A stretch of DNA of 64,000 nt, from the NCBI RefSeq assembly GCF_030811555.1, contig NZ_JAUSQZ010000001.1, forward strand, positions 2,415,241-2,479,240, read 5' to 3'. This stretch comes from Kineosporia succinea (GTDB lineage: Bacteria > Actinomycetota > Actinomycetes > Actinomycetales > Kineosporiaceae). The position numbers and the translations under genes were made by a program. Under the pieces are notes generated by a model that was not told the DNA's origin, searched no databases, and worked only from the letters and a program-made list of their open reading frames with translations. This document shows, in pieces, positions 21,501 through 30,019 of this stretch (within the stretch, counting starts at the first letter, position 1; every line of letters begins with the position of its first letter).

Positions 21501-22137
21501 GGACAGGGGTTCGGCAAGCCCCTTGAAGAATCCGTTCCATCGACTGAGCTCGTGGGCGACGCCGCTCCCCGTCTGCGCCGAAGGATGCCGCACCCTCGCC
21601 AGCCGTCGGCACACGACGGGTACCGGTAGAAGTTCTGGCGTCTCGAGGCACCGGTGTTGGGACTGCCGCAGGGCCATGAAGCCAGCCTTCGAAGGACGCC
21701 TTTAGAGACTTCTGTCGTTGCGAGAGCAGCGGTTTCGGACTGGCGCGTACTCGTTGCGCATCTTCGTCGCCGTCGCTATCGGCCAGCTCATGGTCCGGAG
21801 GATCAGCGCAAGAGCGCCGAGCGGGGGGCATAGCGCTCGTTCGACCGAGGCGTCGCATGTCTTTCTGACGCGCTGCGACCCTTGGCCCTAGTTCGAGCAA
21901 TAGCGAAGTGGCACTGCGAATGCCCCTCCGGATCCAGCCTGCCCGAAGTTCGAGAGCGAATGAGTTGGCCGCCCCTACGAGCGTCCGTGGTGCTGGCTGA
22001 TGCTGGGGCCCGGTCGATCGTCAGCAGACCGACCGAAGTTCGCACCAGGCGTGGGAGCGTGGGAGCCGCAGCCTTGCTCAGTACAGTCGGTCAGTCCGAG
22101 CTAGGTTGCCCGACCTACGAGAAGCCCCATGGCCGAT

Positions 22138-22151
22138 GTTTCACGTAAAAC
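22138..22151. promoter_or_regulatory. parS: parS-like site 9
   Basis: GTTTCACGTAAAAC has one mismatch in the right half. The flanking bases extend it to the 16-bp form TGTTTCACGTAAAACA. Confidence 0.65.
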
Positions 22152-22653
22152 AATCCGGCAGGGACGCAGTCGGCGAGGGCGGGCCGCGGGGCGCGAAGCG
22201 ATTCGAGATCGCACCAGCCTCCCTGAAAATTACGTGAGGGGGGCTAGTCGTTGCCTGCACCAGGCCGAGCTCGCCCTCAGCCGCAAAGGCGTGGACTTCA
22301 AACAGGTGTGGGGAAAGGCTGTGGGTAACTCCATGGCCGAGGGCGTGTGGGGTTCAGGCCAATGCCGCCAGCCGTCAAGGGCTTCGGACTTTGCCGCGCC
22401 GGGGCCAACTGGCAACCCTCTTCGCGGGGATCCCTGAGGATCTGCACGCGTATCACGGACGGTCTGTTGACGAGCTTCACCGGTCCGGGACCACGGGCCA
22501 TCCCTGCGGCGTGGGGCAAGATAGAGATGGTCCGCAGCCGAGGGCCTGAGAACTCACGGATGAGCTGGACACGGGGTCTGGCGAAGCAGGGGAGCTCGCC
22601 GGCCACGTTCCTAGGAACCGGGTGAGGAAGAGAGTCCATGGCCTAGCTTTCTC

Positions 22654-22734
22654 GACGCAGGCGACGCAGGCGACGCAGGCGACGCAGGCGACGCAGGCGA
22701 CGCAGGCGACGCAGGCGACCCAGGCGACGCAGAG
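22654..22734. repeat. 9-bp tandem repeat array
   Basis: Seven perfect copies of GACGCAGGC start at 22654, 22663, 22672, 22681, 22690, 22699 and 22708. A variant GACCCAGGC (22717) and a decayed unit (22726) follow. As a multiple of three, it reads as (ATQ)n on plus and (SPA)n on minus, in short frames with no sign of being genes. Confidence 0.93.
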
Positions 22735-23123
22735 CCGGCGAGCCGTTCGGTCGGCGGGTTTTCATAGTCCCGGGCCGCGGGTTGGCAATGGCAGGGCGTC
22801 ACTCTTCTCCTGCGTCGGCAGGCTCTCTAGCTAGTTGCTGCGTGGCTCCTTTTAGGCAGCCCCGGTGCCAACGCCGAGGCCGCCTGCTCGTTGCCATCTG
22901 GCCCCAATGAGGTCCAGTGGCCCATGAGGCTCCGGTCATAGAGAGAGCTCTTTGGCTGACCGAGGCGGGTGCCGAGGGGACTTTTCCCACTTGGGCGCGC
23001 CGGGTAGCCGACGGATCAGTGGCGCTTGGCAGCCAGCGGCCGCTTGATCGGCCAAATGCGTAGCGCCTGGCTCCAACGAAACGGTGCCCGCCATACACGG
23101 CCTCATACGCCCGAGCGGCGTGT

Positions 23124-23174
23124 TGTGGACAAGCGATGGAGCTGTCACTGCGGGCCGTTAGACAAGTATCCACA
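23124..23174. promoter_or_regulatory. DnaA-box pair in the distal parA upstream region
   Basis: TGTGGACAA (23124-23132, reverse complement TTGTCCACA) and GTATCCACA (23166-23174) lie in opposite orientations. They form the outer part of a DnaA-box group that continues at 23484 and 23596-23635. Confidence 0.5.
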
Positions 23175-23255
23175 TGTGACTAATGACTGTGGAGACAACC
23201 CGAAGCGGCACCGTCTCGGCGACGTACGCCGGGAGCCGGACGCCGCGCGGAGCGT

Positions 23256-23269
23256 GTTTCACGTGGAAC
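23256..23269. promoter_or_regulatory. parS: parS site 10
   Basis: GTTTCACGTGGAAC is an exact Bacillus-type parS core, 430 bp upstream of the parA start, among the DnaA boxes. Confidence 0.88.
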
Positions 23270-23483
23270 GGAGAGTGCTGTCCGACGGTGTTGATCGTCT
23301 TGCTGGCAGTCACGGTGCTCACCTGAGTAGTGACTCGTAGTACATCCGGCCTGCCGACGCCGGTAATCTGAAGTCCTCGTGATTGACTTGAGTGGTCACT
23401 GGTAGTGGTCTCCCCGTGCGATTCGAGTAGTCGATGGCCAGGGGATTGATGCCAGTAGAAACGCACATCGAACGCCCTCGGCC

Positions 23484-23492
23484 TGTGGATAA
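23484..23492 (-). promoter_or_regulatory. DnaA box upstream of parA
   Basis: TGTGGATAA, a perfect consensus box on the minus strand, lies about 200 bp before the parA start. Confidence 0.55.
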
Positions 23493-23595
23493 AGCTGATC
23501 ATCCCCAGGTGTGGACGGCGGCGGTGGAACGTTGTGTTCGAGGCCTTGACCTGCCTCGATGGAGCTCATTTGAGATCCGGCTGCGTTGAAGAAAG

Positions 23596-23635
23596 TTATC
23601 CACACTTATCCACAGCGAGTAAAAGCTGTGGATAG
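23596..23635. promoter_or_regulatory. three DnaA boxes in the parA leader
   Basis: Two perfect TTATCCACA boxes on the plus strand (23596-23604 and 23606-23614) are tandem with a 10-bp period. An inverted box TGTGGATAG (23627-23635) follows. The group ends 63 bp before the parA GTG, so DnaA binding could affect parA transcription. Sequence is directly seen; effect is inferred. Confidence 0.7.
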
Positions 23636-23698
23636 ACACACCGATGCCGGCCGTTGCGAGAGATGATGGTTCGGGGCGGGACGACGGAAGGGACGTTG

Positions 23699-26080
23699 GT
23701 GAGCGACTTGGGCTGGCCCTCGGCAGCACTGAAGCGAATGGCCAACGGACTTGGGTGGCCAAAGAGCGATCGCAAGCCTGTTTCCCGTGAAACATCGTCC
23801 AGCAACCCGGCGCCAAAAACGCCTGCCGTCTCTGCGCAAGACTCTGTCTCCGGCGGCGAGGCAGCGGGGCAGGGCCAAATTGAGGCGCGACGTCGAGCCC
23901 CTGGCGGCGAGCCGTTCGGGAGTGCCTCGGTCGCTGGGCATGACGCAGTAGTAGCTACAGACTCTGCTTCAGGAGCGGGCGAATCTGGTGCGCGCTTTGG
24001 AACTGACACCAACGCCGGGATTGGCGGGTCGCCGAGCATGGAGTCGGGGCGCGGCCCTGACGGCGGCGGCGGCCTTTCTGGCTTCCGTCGTTCCAGCGTT
24101 TCTTCCGGCGGCCGCCACGCGGCACCGTCACAAACGCAGACGCCGCCGGTCCGCCAGATAGATCTCCGCCAGGTCGAGGAGCCTGCTCTGCGGAGTCAGG
24201 TCTCGGCCGCTGCGGAGGCGCGGCGTCAGTCGGGCCCGTCCGTGCAACAGCGTCAGCACGAGCGGACCAACCTGGACGGCCAGGCGACCGACTACACACA
24301 GGTCCAGGAAGGCCGGGCTGTGCCCCGCCACACGCCGGCAACTACGCCGGCTCAATCCACGCCGCCGCAGTCGTTTCGAGCTCAGCCAAGTCCAGGCCCG
24401 ACCCCGTCGCCGCTGACCCCGTCGCCGCTGACCCCGCCGCACACGGCCCCGTCGAACCCGACCCAGTCGCACCCCACGCAGTCGCACTCCACGCAGGCTC
24501 ACCAGGTCCAGACACACCCCACACAGGGGCGCCCGGCCCAGTCCCATCCCGCACAGGAGCGCCCGGCCCGGTCGCACCCCGGCCAGCTCAAGCCCGACGC
24601 CCCACAAAATCCCGCCCCCCGCCAGCGCCCGACCCAAGTAGTCGACCTGCGTGAGAACGATCTTCCGCCCGCGCCGGTCGATCGCTTCAGTACCGGGGGC
24701 GGAGTATTTGCGCCGGAGGGATACGATCAGGGCGGTAGTCCCATTGGAAGTCCGGGCCAGCCGATCGTTGCCCCCGACATCGACCAGATCGTCGCGGCGT
24801 ACATGAAGCGGGCCCATAGTGAGAATGGCTCTCTGATCGATACGGACCCGGCCGAGCAGCGACACGGAAGCGCTCCGGCCAGCCAGTACGCCAGCGCCGA
24901 CAACGGCGGCAGCAAGACGGGGGCACAAGCCCTGCGTCACCCACCATCTGCAGAGGTTCGGATGTCATCGAGCAACGAGCCCAGCACCCCGGACACCGAG
25001 GCCGGATACTCGATGTCCGTCACCCGTCCCTGGCTGGGGGTGGAGCCGACGCCGACGTTCCGGCAGCCGGCTCCGCGTCCCGCCGAGGCACGGGAGGCTG
25101 GAGCGACGACCGCACCGGCGACAGGAAGTCAGCCGCTGGTCGAATCGATCTCGCTGCTCGACGACTCGACTCCGCTCGCGCTCGAGGTCGCTGAAGACAC
25201 GCGCCGCCGCATCGCGCTGGCCGGCCGCCGATTCCCGCGTCCCAAGCAGACGCGGGTGCTGACGGTGTCGAACCAGAAGGGCGGCGTCGGCAAGACCACG
25301 ACCACGGTGAACATGGCCGCGGCCCTGGCCCAGGCCGGTCTGCGCGTTCTGGTGCTCGACATCGACCCGCAGGGCAACGCGTCCACGGCGCTGGGTATCG
25401 ATCACCATGCCGAGGTGGACAGCATCTACGACGTGCTGGTCGACAGCATGCCGCTGAAGAACGTCGTGCAGAAGTGCCCCGACGTCGACAACCTGTGGTG
25501 CGCCCCGGCCACGATCGACCTGGCCGGCGCCGAGATCGAGCTGGTCTCGCTGGTGGCCCGCGAGTCGCGGCTGCAGAAGGCGGTGACCAAGTACCTCGAG
25601 GAGCAGGAGGCCGGAGACGGCCGTCTCGACTACATCCTGATCGACTGCCCGCCCAGCCTGGGCCTGCTCACGGTCAACGCGTTCGTCGCGGCGCAGGAGG
25701 TGCTGATCCCGATCCAGTGCGAGTACTACGCGCTGGAAGGGCTGTCGCAGCTGCTGCGCAACGTGGACCTGATCAAGGGGCATCTCAACCCCCGCCTGCA
25801 CGTCAGCACGATCCTGCTGACCATGTACGACGGGCGTACCCGCCTGTCGTCGCAGGTCGCGGACGAGGTTCGGGCACACTTCACCACCGAGGTGCTGAAG
25901 ACCACCGTGCCGCGGTCGGTCCGCATCTCCGAGGCGCCCAGCCACGGGCAGACGGTCATGACCTATGATCCGGCGTCCAGTGGGGCGCTGTCCTACCTGG
26001 AGGCCGCGCGTGAGCTGGCCGAGCAGGTACTCGACGAGAGCGAACGCGAACAGAGCAACGCCGCGACCGACCGGTCGTGA
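23699..26080 (+). CDS. parA: chromosome-partitioning ATPase ParA with a long N-terminal extension
   Basis: ParA-type deviant Walker ATPase that moves ParB-bound origins. The ATPase domain fills about residues 515-785: deviant Walker A KGGVGKTT (about 527-534), Walker A' LVLDIDPQGNAS, Walker B YILIDCPPSLG. Before it lie about 510 residues rich in Pro, Gln, Ser, Thr and His, with repeats such as SPLTP and HPTQS. They include two related short motifs, RQIDLRQVEE (about 152) and TQVVDLREND (about 312). Codons in the extension keep high third-position G/C and no stop interrupts, so it is probably translated. The ATPase domain ending is normal. I start at GTG 23699 because GGAAGGGA lies 5 nt upstream; TTG 23654 is an alternative. 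A parS-like site lies inside codons for VSRET near residue 30. ParA is usually 260-350 residues; this product is 793. Confidence 0.93.
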   Translation: MSDLGWPSAALKRMANGLGWPKSDRKPVSRETSSSNPAPKTPAVSAQDSVSGGEAAGQGQIEARRRAPGGEPFGSASVAGHDAVVATDSASGAGESGARFGTDTNAGIGGSPSMESGRGPDGGGGLSGFRRSSVSSGGRHAAPSQTQTPPVRQIDLRQVEEPALRSQVSAAAEARRQSGPSVQQRQHERTNLDGQATDYTQVQEGRAVPRHTPATTPAQSTPPQSFRAQPSPGPTPSPLTPSPLTPPHTAPSNPTQSHPTQSHSTQAHQVQTHPTQGRPAQSHPAQERPARSHPGQLKPDAPQNPAPRQRPTQVVDLRENDLPPAPVDRFSTGGGVFAPEGYDQGGSPIGSPGQPIVAPDIDQIVAAYMKRAHSENGSLIDTDPAEQRHGSAPASQYASADNGGSKTGAQALRHPPSAEVRMSSSNEPSTPDTEAGYSMSVTRPWLGVEPTPTFRQPAPRPAEAREAGATTAPATGSQPLVESISLLDDSTPLALEVAEDTRRRIALAGRRFPRPKQTRVLTVSNQKGGVGKTTTTVNMAAALAQAGLRVLVLDIDPQGNASTALGIDHHAEVDSIYDVLVDSMPLKNVVQKCPDVDNLWCAPATIDLAGAEIELVSLVARESRLQKAVTKYLEEQEAGDGRLDYILIDCPPSLGLLTVNAFVAAQEVLIPIQCEYYALEGLSQLLRNVDLIKGHLNPRLHVSTILLTMYDGRTRLSSQVADEVRAHFTTEVLKTTVPRSVRISEAPSHGQTVMTYDPASSGALSYLEAARELAEQVLDESEREQSNAATDRS
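23780..23793. promoter_or_regulatory. parS: parS-like site 11, inside parA
   Basis: GTTTCCCGTGAAAC has one mismatch in the left part of the core. It is read in frame as VSRET near residue 30 of ParA. Confidence 0.55.
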
Positions 26081-26297
26081 CAAGGGGGAAAGGGCGACTG
26101 GCACGTTCGTACGAGAACGGCCAGTAGCTCCGGCCGAGAGGTTCAGCCTCGGAGCCATCCCGCCGATCGGCGGGGAGTAGCTACGCCAGATGGGTGACCG
26201 GGTCACACGGGTGATCCATTTCGGCGAGCGCACCACAGCCATCCACGGGGACCAGACCACAGAGCGGAAAACCCATGCGTAACGACGAGGAGCAGGC

Positions 26298-27377
26298 GTG
26301 AGCGACAAGCGTAGAGGCTTGGGGCGAGGCCTCGGAGCGCTGATCCCGCCGCCGCCGGCGGCGCGGCCCGCTGGTGACCGACCGGTCGATGTTCTCTTCA
26401 ACGAGCGTCCGGAGGGCGAGGCCTCGGCCAGCGACGAGGGCAAGGTCGAAGAGACCGCCGCCGACCAGCCGGAGAAGGGCCAGGAGACGCCGGCTCCCAA
26501 GGCCAGCACTCCGGAGCTGGTTCCGGTGCCCGGTGCCTACTTCACCGAGCTCCCGGTCACCGCCATCGTGCCGAATCCCCGCCAGCCGCGGTCGGTGTTC
26601 GACGAGGAGGCGATGGCCGAGCTGGTGCACTCGGTCAAGGAGATCGGCGTCCTCCAGCCGATCGTGGTGCGCTCGGTGCCCGGCTCGGGCTCCGGCGGTG
26701 ACGCGTCGTACCAGCTCATCATGGGCGAGCGGCGCTGGCGCGCGACCACCGAGGCCGGCCTCGCCACCATCCCGGCGATCGTCCGGGACACCAACGACGA
26801 CGACCTGCTGCGCGACGCGCTTCTCGAGAACCTGCACCGCAGCGAGCTGAACCCGCTCGAAGAGGCCGCGGCCTACCAGCAGCTGCTCGACGACTTCGGC
26901 TGCACCCACGAGGTGCTGGCCACGCGCATCGGCCGCTCCCGCCCCCAGATCAGCAACACCATCCGCCTCCTGCGTCTACCGCCGCAGGTGCAGCGCCGGG
27001 TTGCCGCGGGTGTGCTGTCGGCCGGCCACGCCCGGGCTCTGCTCGGTCTGGAGAACGCCGAGGCGATGGACGAGCTGGCGTCGCGCATCGTCAAGGAGGG
27101 CCTGTCGGTGCGCGCCACCGAAGAGGTCGTCCAGCTCTCCGAGCCCAGCGACGCGTCCAAGCCCCGGGCTCGCAACAAGCCCAAGGCCGGTGGCCGCAAC
27201 GTGGAGCTCGACGAGCTGGCCAACCGCCTCGGCGACCGGCTCGACACCCGCGTCAACATCGCGCTGGGCAAGGCCAAGGGCAAGCTGAGCGTCGAGTTCG
27301 CGAGCGTCGAAGACCTCAACCGCATTCTCGACGTCCTGGCCCCTGACCTGCGTAAGGCGTTCCAGAGCGGCGAGTAG
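26298..27377 (+). CDS. parB: chromosome-partitioning protein ParB
   Basis: CTPase/DNA clamp that loads at parS and spreads. Motifs in order in the 359 residues: an N-terminal [13 protein letters not shown] segment for contact with ParA, then box I NPRQPR (about 94-99). The CTP-binding box GERRWRA follows (about 143-149), then the helix-turn-helix region with [15 protein letters not shown], and a C-terminal dimerisation domain ending LRKAFQSGE. It starts at GTG 26298 with GAGGAG close upstream. The 217-bp gap from parA holds palindromes CCGCCGATCGGCGG (about 26159-26172) and GTGACCGGGTCAC (26194-26206), possibly regulatory. It should bind the parS sites in the neighbouring gene-poor region. 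Confidence 0.97.
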   Translation: MSDKRRGLGRGLGALIPPPPAARPAGDRPVDVLFNERPEGEASASDEGKVEETAADQPEKGQETPAPKASTPELVPVPGAYFTELPVTAIVPNPRQPRSVFDEEAMAELVHSVKEIGVLQPIVVRSVPGSGSGGDASYQLIMGERRWRATTEAGLATIPAIVRDTNDDDLLRDALLENLHRSELNPLEEAAAYQQLLDDFGCTHEVLATRIGRSRPQISNTIRLLRLPPQVQRRVAAGVLSAGHARALLGLENAEAMDELASRIVKEGLSVRATEEVVQLSEPSDASKPRARNKPKAGGRNVELDELANRLGDRLDTRVNIALGKAKGKLSVEFASVEDLNRILDVLAPDLRKAFQSGE

Positions 27378-27384
27378 AACCAGC

Positions 27385-27437
27385 AAACCAATGGTGGACG
27401 CCCCGGTCGACTCGACCGGGGCGTCCACCATTGGTTT
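27385..27437. terminator. bidirectional terminator between parB and ddl
   Basis: A perfect 26-bp inverted repeat (27385-27410 and 27412-27437, arms starting AAACCAATGGTGGACG) has a single central base. It serves the two convergent genes and overlaps the last bases of ddl. A-rich and T-rich ends act as T-tracts on either strand. Confidence 0.9.
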
Positions 27438-28374
27438 ACAGGGCCTTTTCGACCAGTCGCCGGTACACCTCGGCCGGGGCCAAGCCGGCGGCCTCGATCG
27501 ACATCGGGAGCAATGACGTCTCGGTCATGCCCGGGGCCACGTTGACCTCGAGGAACCAGGGCTGGCCGGACGGGTCGACGATCAGGTCGGTACGGGACAC
27601 GTGCCGCAGGCCGAAGGCCCGGTGGGCCGCGAGCGCCGCCGCCTTCACCGCCTCGGAGACCTCGGGCGTCAGCCGCGCCGGGCAGAAGAACTCGGTCGCC
27701 CCGGCGATGTAGCGGGCGTCGAAGTCGTAGAACCCGGAGTCGGGGACGATCTCCACCGGCGGCAGCGCGATCGGCCCGTCGCCGGTGTCGAGGACGGTGA
27801 CGGCCACCTCGGTGCCGCTGATGCGCTGCTCGACCAGGGCGACGTCACCGTAGGCGAAACAGTCGACCATGGCGCGGGGGAGTGACTCCTCCTGACGCAC
27901 GGCCGAGGCACCCAGGGCTGATCCGCCCCGGGCCGGCTTCACCACCAGTGGCAGGCCGAGCCGTTCCACGATGGACGCCAGCACGCGGTTCGCGCCCAGC
28001 TCCCGGAAGATGCCGTGGGGCAGCGCGACGAAGCGGGGTGCGGACAGGCCCGCCTCGGTGGCGACGCTCTTGGCCACGGACTTGTCCCACGACAACCGGC
28101 ACGCCGCCGGGTCGGAACCCACGTAGGGCACCCCGACCAGCTCGAGGACGTCCCGAACCGCACCGTCTTCCCCACTGACGCCGTGCAGCAACGGCCACAC
28201 CACGTCCACCTGCCCCGACCGCAACGTCTCGAGGAGACGGTCGTCGACGTCCGTGATCGTGACCTCGCACCCCGCCTCGCGCAGCACTTCCGCGACCCGT
28301 CGGCCCGACCGCAGCGAGACCTCACGTTCGTGCGAGAGGCCACCCGCCAGGATCAGAACCCGCGGCGACAACAT
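27436..28374 (-). CDS. D-alanine--D-alanine ligase-like ATP-grasp enzyme
   Basis: ATP-grasp ligase of the Ddl family, joining two D-Ala for the peptidoglycan stem. Motifs seen in the 312 residues: LILAGGLSHEREVSLRSGR at the N-terminus, HGVSGEDGAVRDVLELVGVP (about 65-84), LVVKPARGGSALGAS (about 144-158) and WFLEVNVAPGMTETSLLP near the C-terminus. Length is normal for the short Ddl form. GGAGG lies 13 nt upstream of the ATG. An actinomycete usually has another ddl elsewhere, and close relatives of unknown substrate occur beside parB, so strict Ddl activity is likely but not proven. The aminotransferase gene lies 45 bp upstream in the same direction. Confidence 0.85.
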   Translation of the reverse strand: MLSPRVLILAGGLSHEREVSLRSGRRVAEVLREAGCEVTITDVDDRLLETLRSGQVDVVWPLLHGVSGEDGAVRDVLELVGVPYVGSDPAACRLSWDKSVAKSVATEAGLSAPRFVALPHGIFRELGANRVLASIVERLGLPLVVKPARGGSALGASAVRQEESLPRAMVDCFAYGDVALVEQRISGTEVAVTVLDTGDGPIALPPVEIVPDSGFYDFDARYIAGATEFFCPARLTPEVSEAVKAAALAAHRAFGLRHVSRTDLIVDPSGQPWFLEVNVAPGMTETSLLPMSIEAAGLAPAEVYRRLVEKAL

Positions 28375-28419
28375 GACTTGCGTACCTCCGAAAGCCAGCG
28401 AAAAAGGAAAGAGGAAGCG

Positions 28420-29739
28420 TCAGTTCACTTCCGGGCCCGGAGACTCGACCACGGGTCCGTCGCGGCGCGACCGCGGCCCCGGCCCGAAGGTGGTCTGCAC
28501 CTCGAGCTCTTCGTCGATGACCCCGGCCAGCCGCCGTATACCCTCGCGGATACGCTCGGGCGTGGGGTAGCAGTACGACAACCGCATGTAGTCGCGACCC
28601 TGACCGTCGGTGTAGAACCCGGTACCCGGCGCGTACGCCACCCGGGCCGTGACCGCGCGCGGCAGCATGGCTTTGGAGTCGAGACCGTCGGGCAGGTGCA
28701 CCCAGACGTAGAAACCGCCCTGCGGGTTGTTCCAGCTCGAGGTCGGGAGCATGTCGTGCAGCGCCTGCAGCATCGCGTCGCGGCGCTCGCGGTACAGCTC
28801 GCGGAACAAGCCGATCTGGTGCTTCCAGTCGTGCTCGGCGAGGTACGTGGACACGGCCATCTGACTGAACGAGCTCGGGCACAGGATGGCGGATTCGCTG
28901 GCCAGGACCAGCTTTTCGCGCACCGCGTGCGGGGCCACGGCCCAGCCGACGCGGAAGCCGGGGGCGAAGGTCTTGGAGAACGAGCCGAGGTAGATCACGC
29001 CCTCCTCGTCGAACGACCGCAGCGCCGGCAGCGGGTCGCCGTCGAAGCCGAGCAGCCCGTAGGGGTCGTCTTCGAGCACGAGAACGCCGAAGCGGCGGGC
29101 GATTTCGAGGATCTGAGGACGCCGGTGGGCGGCCAGGGTGACACCCGCCGGGTTGTGGTAGTTGGGAACCGTGTAGAGCAGCTTGACCCGGCGCCCGGCG
29201 CGCTTCAGTTCGATCAGCGTGTCCGAAAGGGCCTCGGGGATCAGGCCTTCCGCGTCCATTGCGACGTGCACGACGTCGGCCTGGTACGAGCGGAAGACTC
29301 CCAGGGCGCCCACGTAGCTGGGGGCCTCGGCGAGCACCACGTCACCCGGGTCGACGAAGATGCGGGTGACCAGGTCGAGGGCCTGCTGCGAGCCGGTGGT
29401 GACGACGATGTCGTCGGGGTGCGCGGTGACCTGGTTGGGGGCCATCACGTCGAGGATGCGGCGGCGCAGTTCGGGGTCGCCCTGGCCGGAGCCGTACTGG
29501 AGGGCGACGGACCCCTTGGTGTCGACGAGGCCGGCCAGTGAGCGGCTGACGACGTCCATCGGCAGTGCGGACAGGTTCGGCATGCCGCCGGCGAGCGACA
29601 CCACCTCGGGGCGGGAGGCCACGGCGAAGAGAGCTCGGATCTCGGATGCCGTCATGCCCTGGGTGCGTGCTGCGTAGGACCCCAGCCAGTGATCCAGCCG
29701 GGAACCCTTGTCGCCTCGTACGCCATCACCGGTCTGCAT
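28420..29739 (-). CDS. PLP-dependent class I/II aminotransferase (LysN/MocR-like)
   Basis: Fold-type I aminotransferase. Motifs: SLAGGMPNLSALP near the N-terminus, GSGQGDPELRRRI, the PLP-site segment TTGSQQALDLVTRIF, YTVPNYHNPAGVTL, and the Schiff-base lysine in YLGSFSKTFAPGFRVGW. This set is typical of 2-aminoadipate/aromatic aminotransferases and of MocR aminotransferase domains, but no GntR DNA-binding domain is attached. I chose ATG 29739, with GGAGGTGG about 10 nt upstream, over an upstream ATG at 29790. The substrate is unknown. It is probably co-transcribed with the ligase gene downstream. Confidence 0.85.
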   Translation of the reverse strand: MQTGDGVRGDKGSRLDHWLGSYAARTQGMTASEIRALFAVASRPEVVSLAGGMPNLSALPMDVVSRSLAGLVDTKGSVALQYGSGQGDPELRRRILDVMAPNQVTAHPDDIVVTTGSQQALDLVTRIFVDPGDVVLAEAPSYVGALGVFRSYQADVVHVAMDAEGLIPEALSDTLIELKRAGRRVKLLYTVPNYHNPAGVTLAAHRRPQILEIARRFGVLVLEDDPYGLLGFDGDPLPALRSFDEEGVIYLGSFSKTFAPGFRVGWAVAPHAVREKLVLASESAILCPSSFSQMAVSTYLAEHDWKHQIGLFRELYRERRDAMLQALHDMLPTSSWNNPQGGFYVWVHLPDGLDSKAMLPRAVTARVAYAPGTGFYTDGQGRDYMRLSYCYPTPERIREGIRRLAGVIDEELEVQTTFGPGPRSRRDGPVVESPGPEVN

Positions 29740-30019
29740 GGTGCCGAACCACCTCCGCCGCTCGCGATGCCAGAATTGGGAGCAGACCATCAGGAGTTAC
29801 CGACGATGTCCAGGGGATAACGTTCGGTAACTGAGAAGTAACTGCCTGACGTATTCACGTAAGCCGCGTGACAGGCCTACGATCTTTTTCGTCTGACATC
29901 CTCGTCAGTACCCTGCTGACTGCCGAGGATCAGTGCGATGGGATCTGTCCTCACCAGGAGTGTCGCACCAAGCCCGCACCGCCCGCATCACTCGACCCGA
30001 ACGTCGCAGGAGCTGTTGG

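Larger units (their letters stand above)
7021..23698. other. 16.7-kb gene-poor, centromere-like region between rsmG and parA
   Basis: Gene order is the usual rsmG-parA, but the two are about 16.7 kb apart. Open frames here are short, overlap on both strands, lack ribosome-binding sites, and lack the strong third-position G/C of the flanking genes. None looks like an intact protein. The stretch instead holds parS and parS-like palindromes, a 28-bp array (7932-8183), an 8-bp array (9153-9768), a 9-bp array (22654-22734), scattered DnaA boxes, a broken IS3-family transposase (about 14.0-15.05 kb) and possible gene fragments. Proximity to oriC and parAB suggests an enlarged segregation locus. The content is directly seen; the role is inferred. 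Confidence 0.75.

Noticed and set aside
20901-21677. A 258-codon minus-strand frame in the gene-poor region
   Set aside because: No ribosome-binding site, no coding-like third-position bias and no recognisable motif; it overlaps similar frames on the other strand.
22607-22618. Palindrome GTTCCTAGGAAC as a further parS
   Set aside because: Outer parts resemble parS but the central CACGTG is absent.
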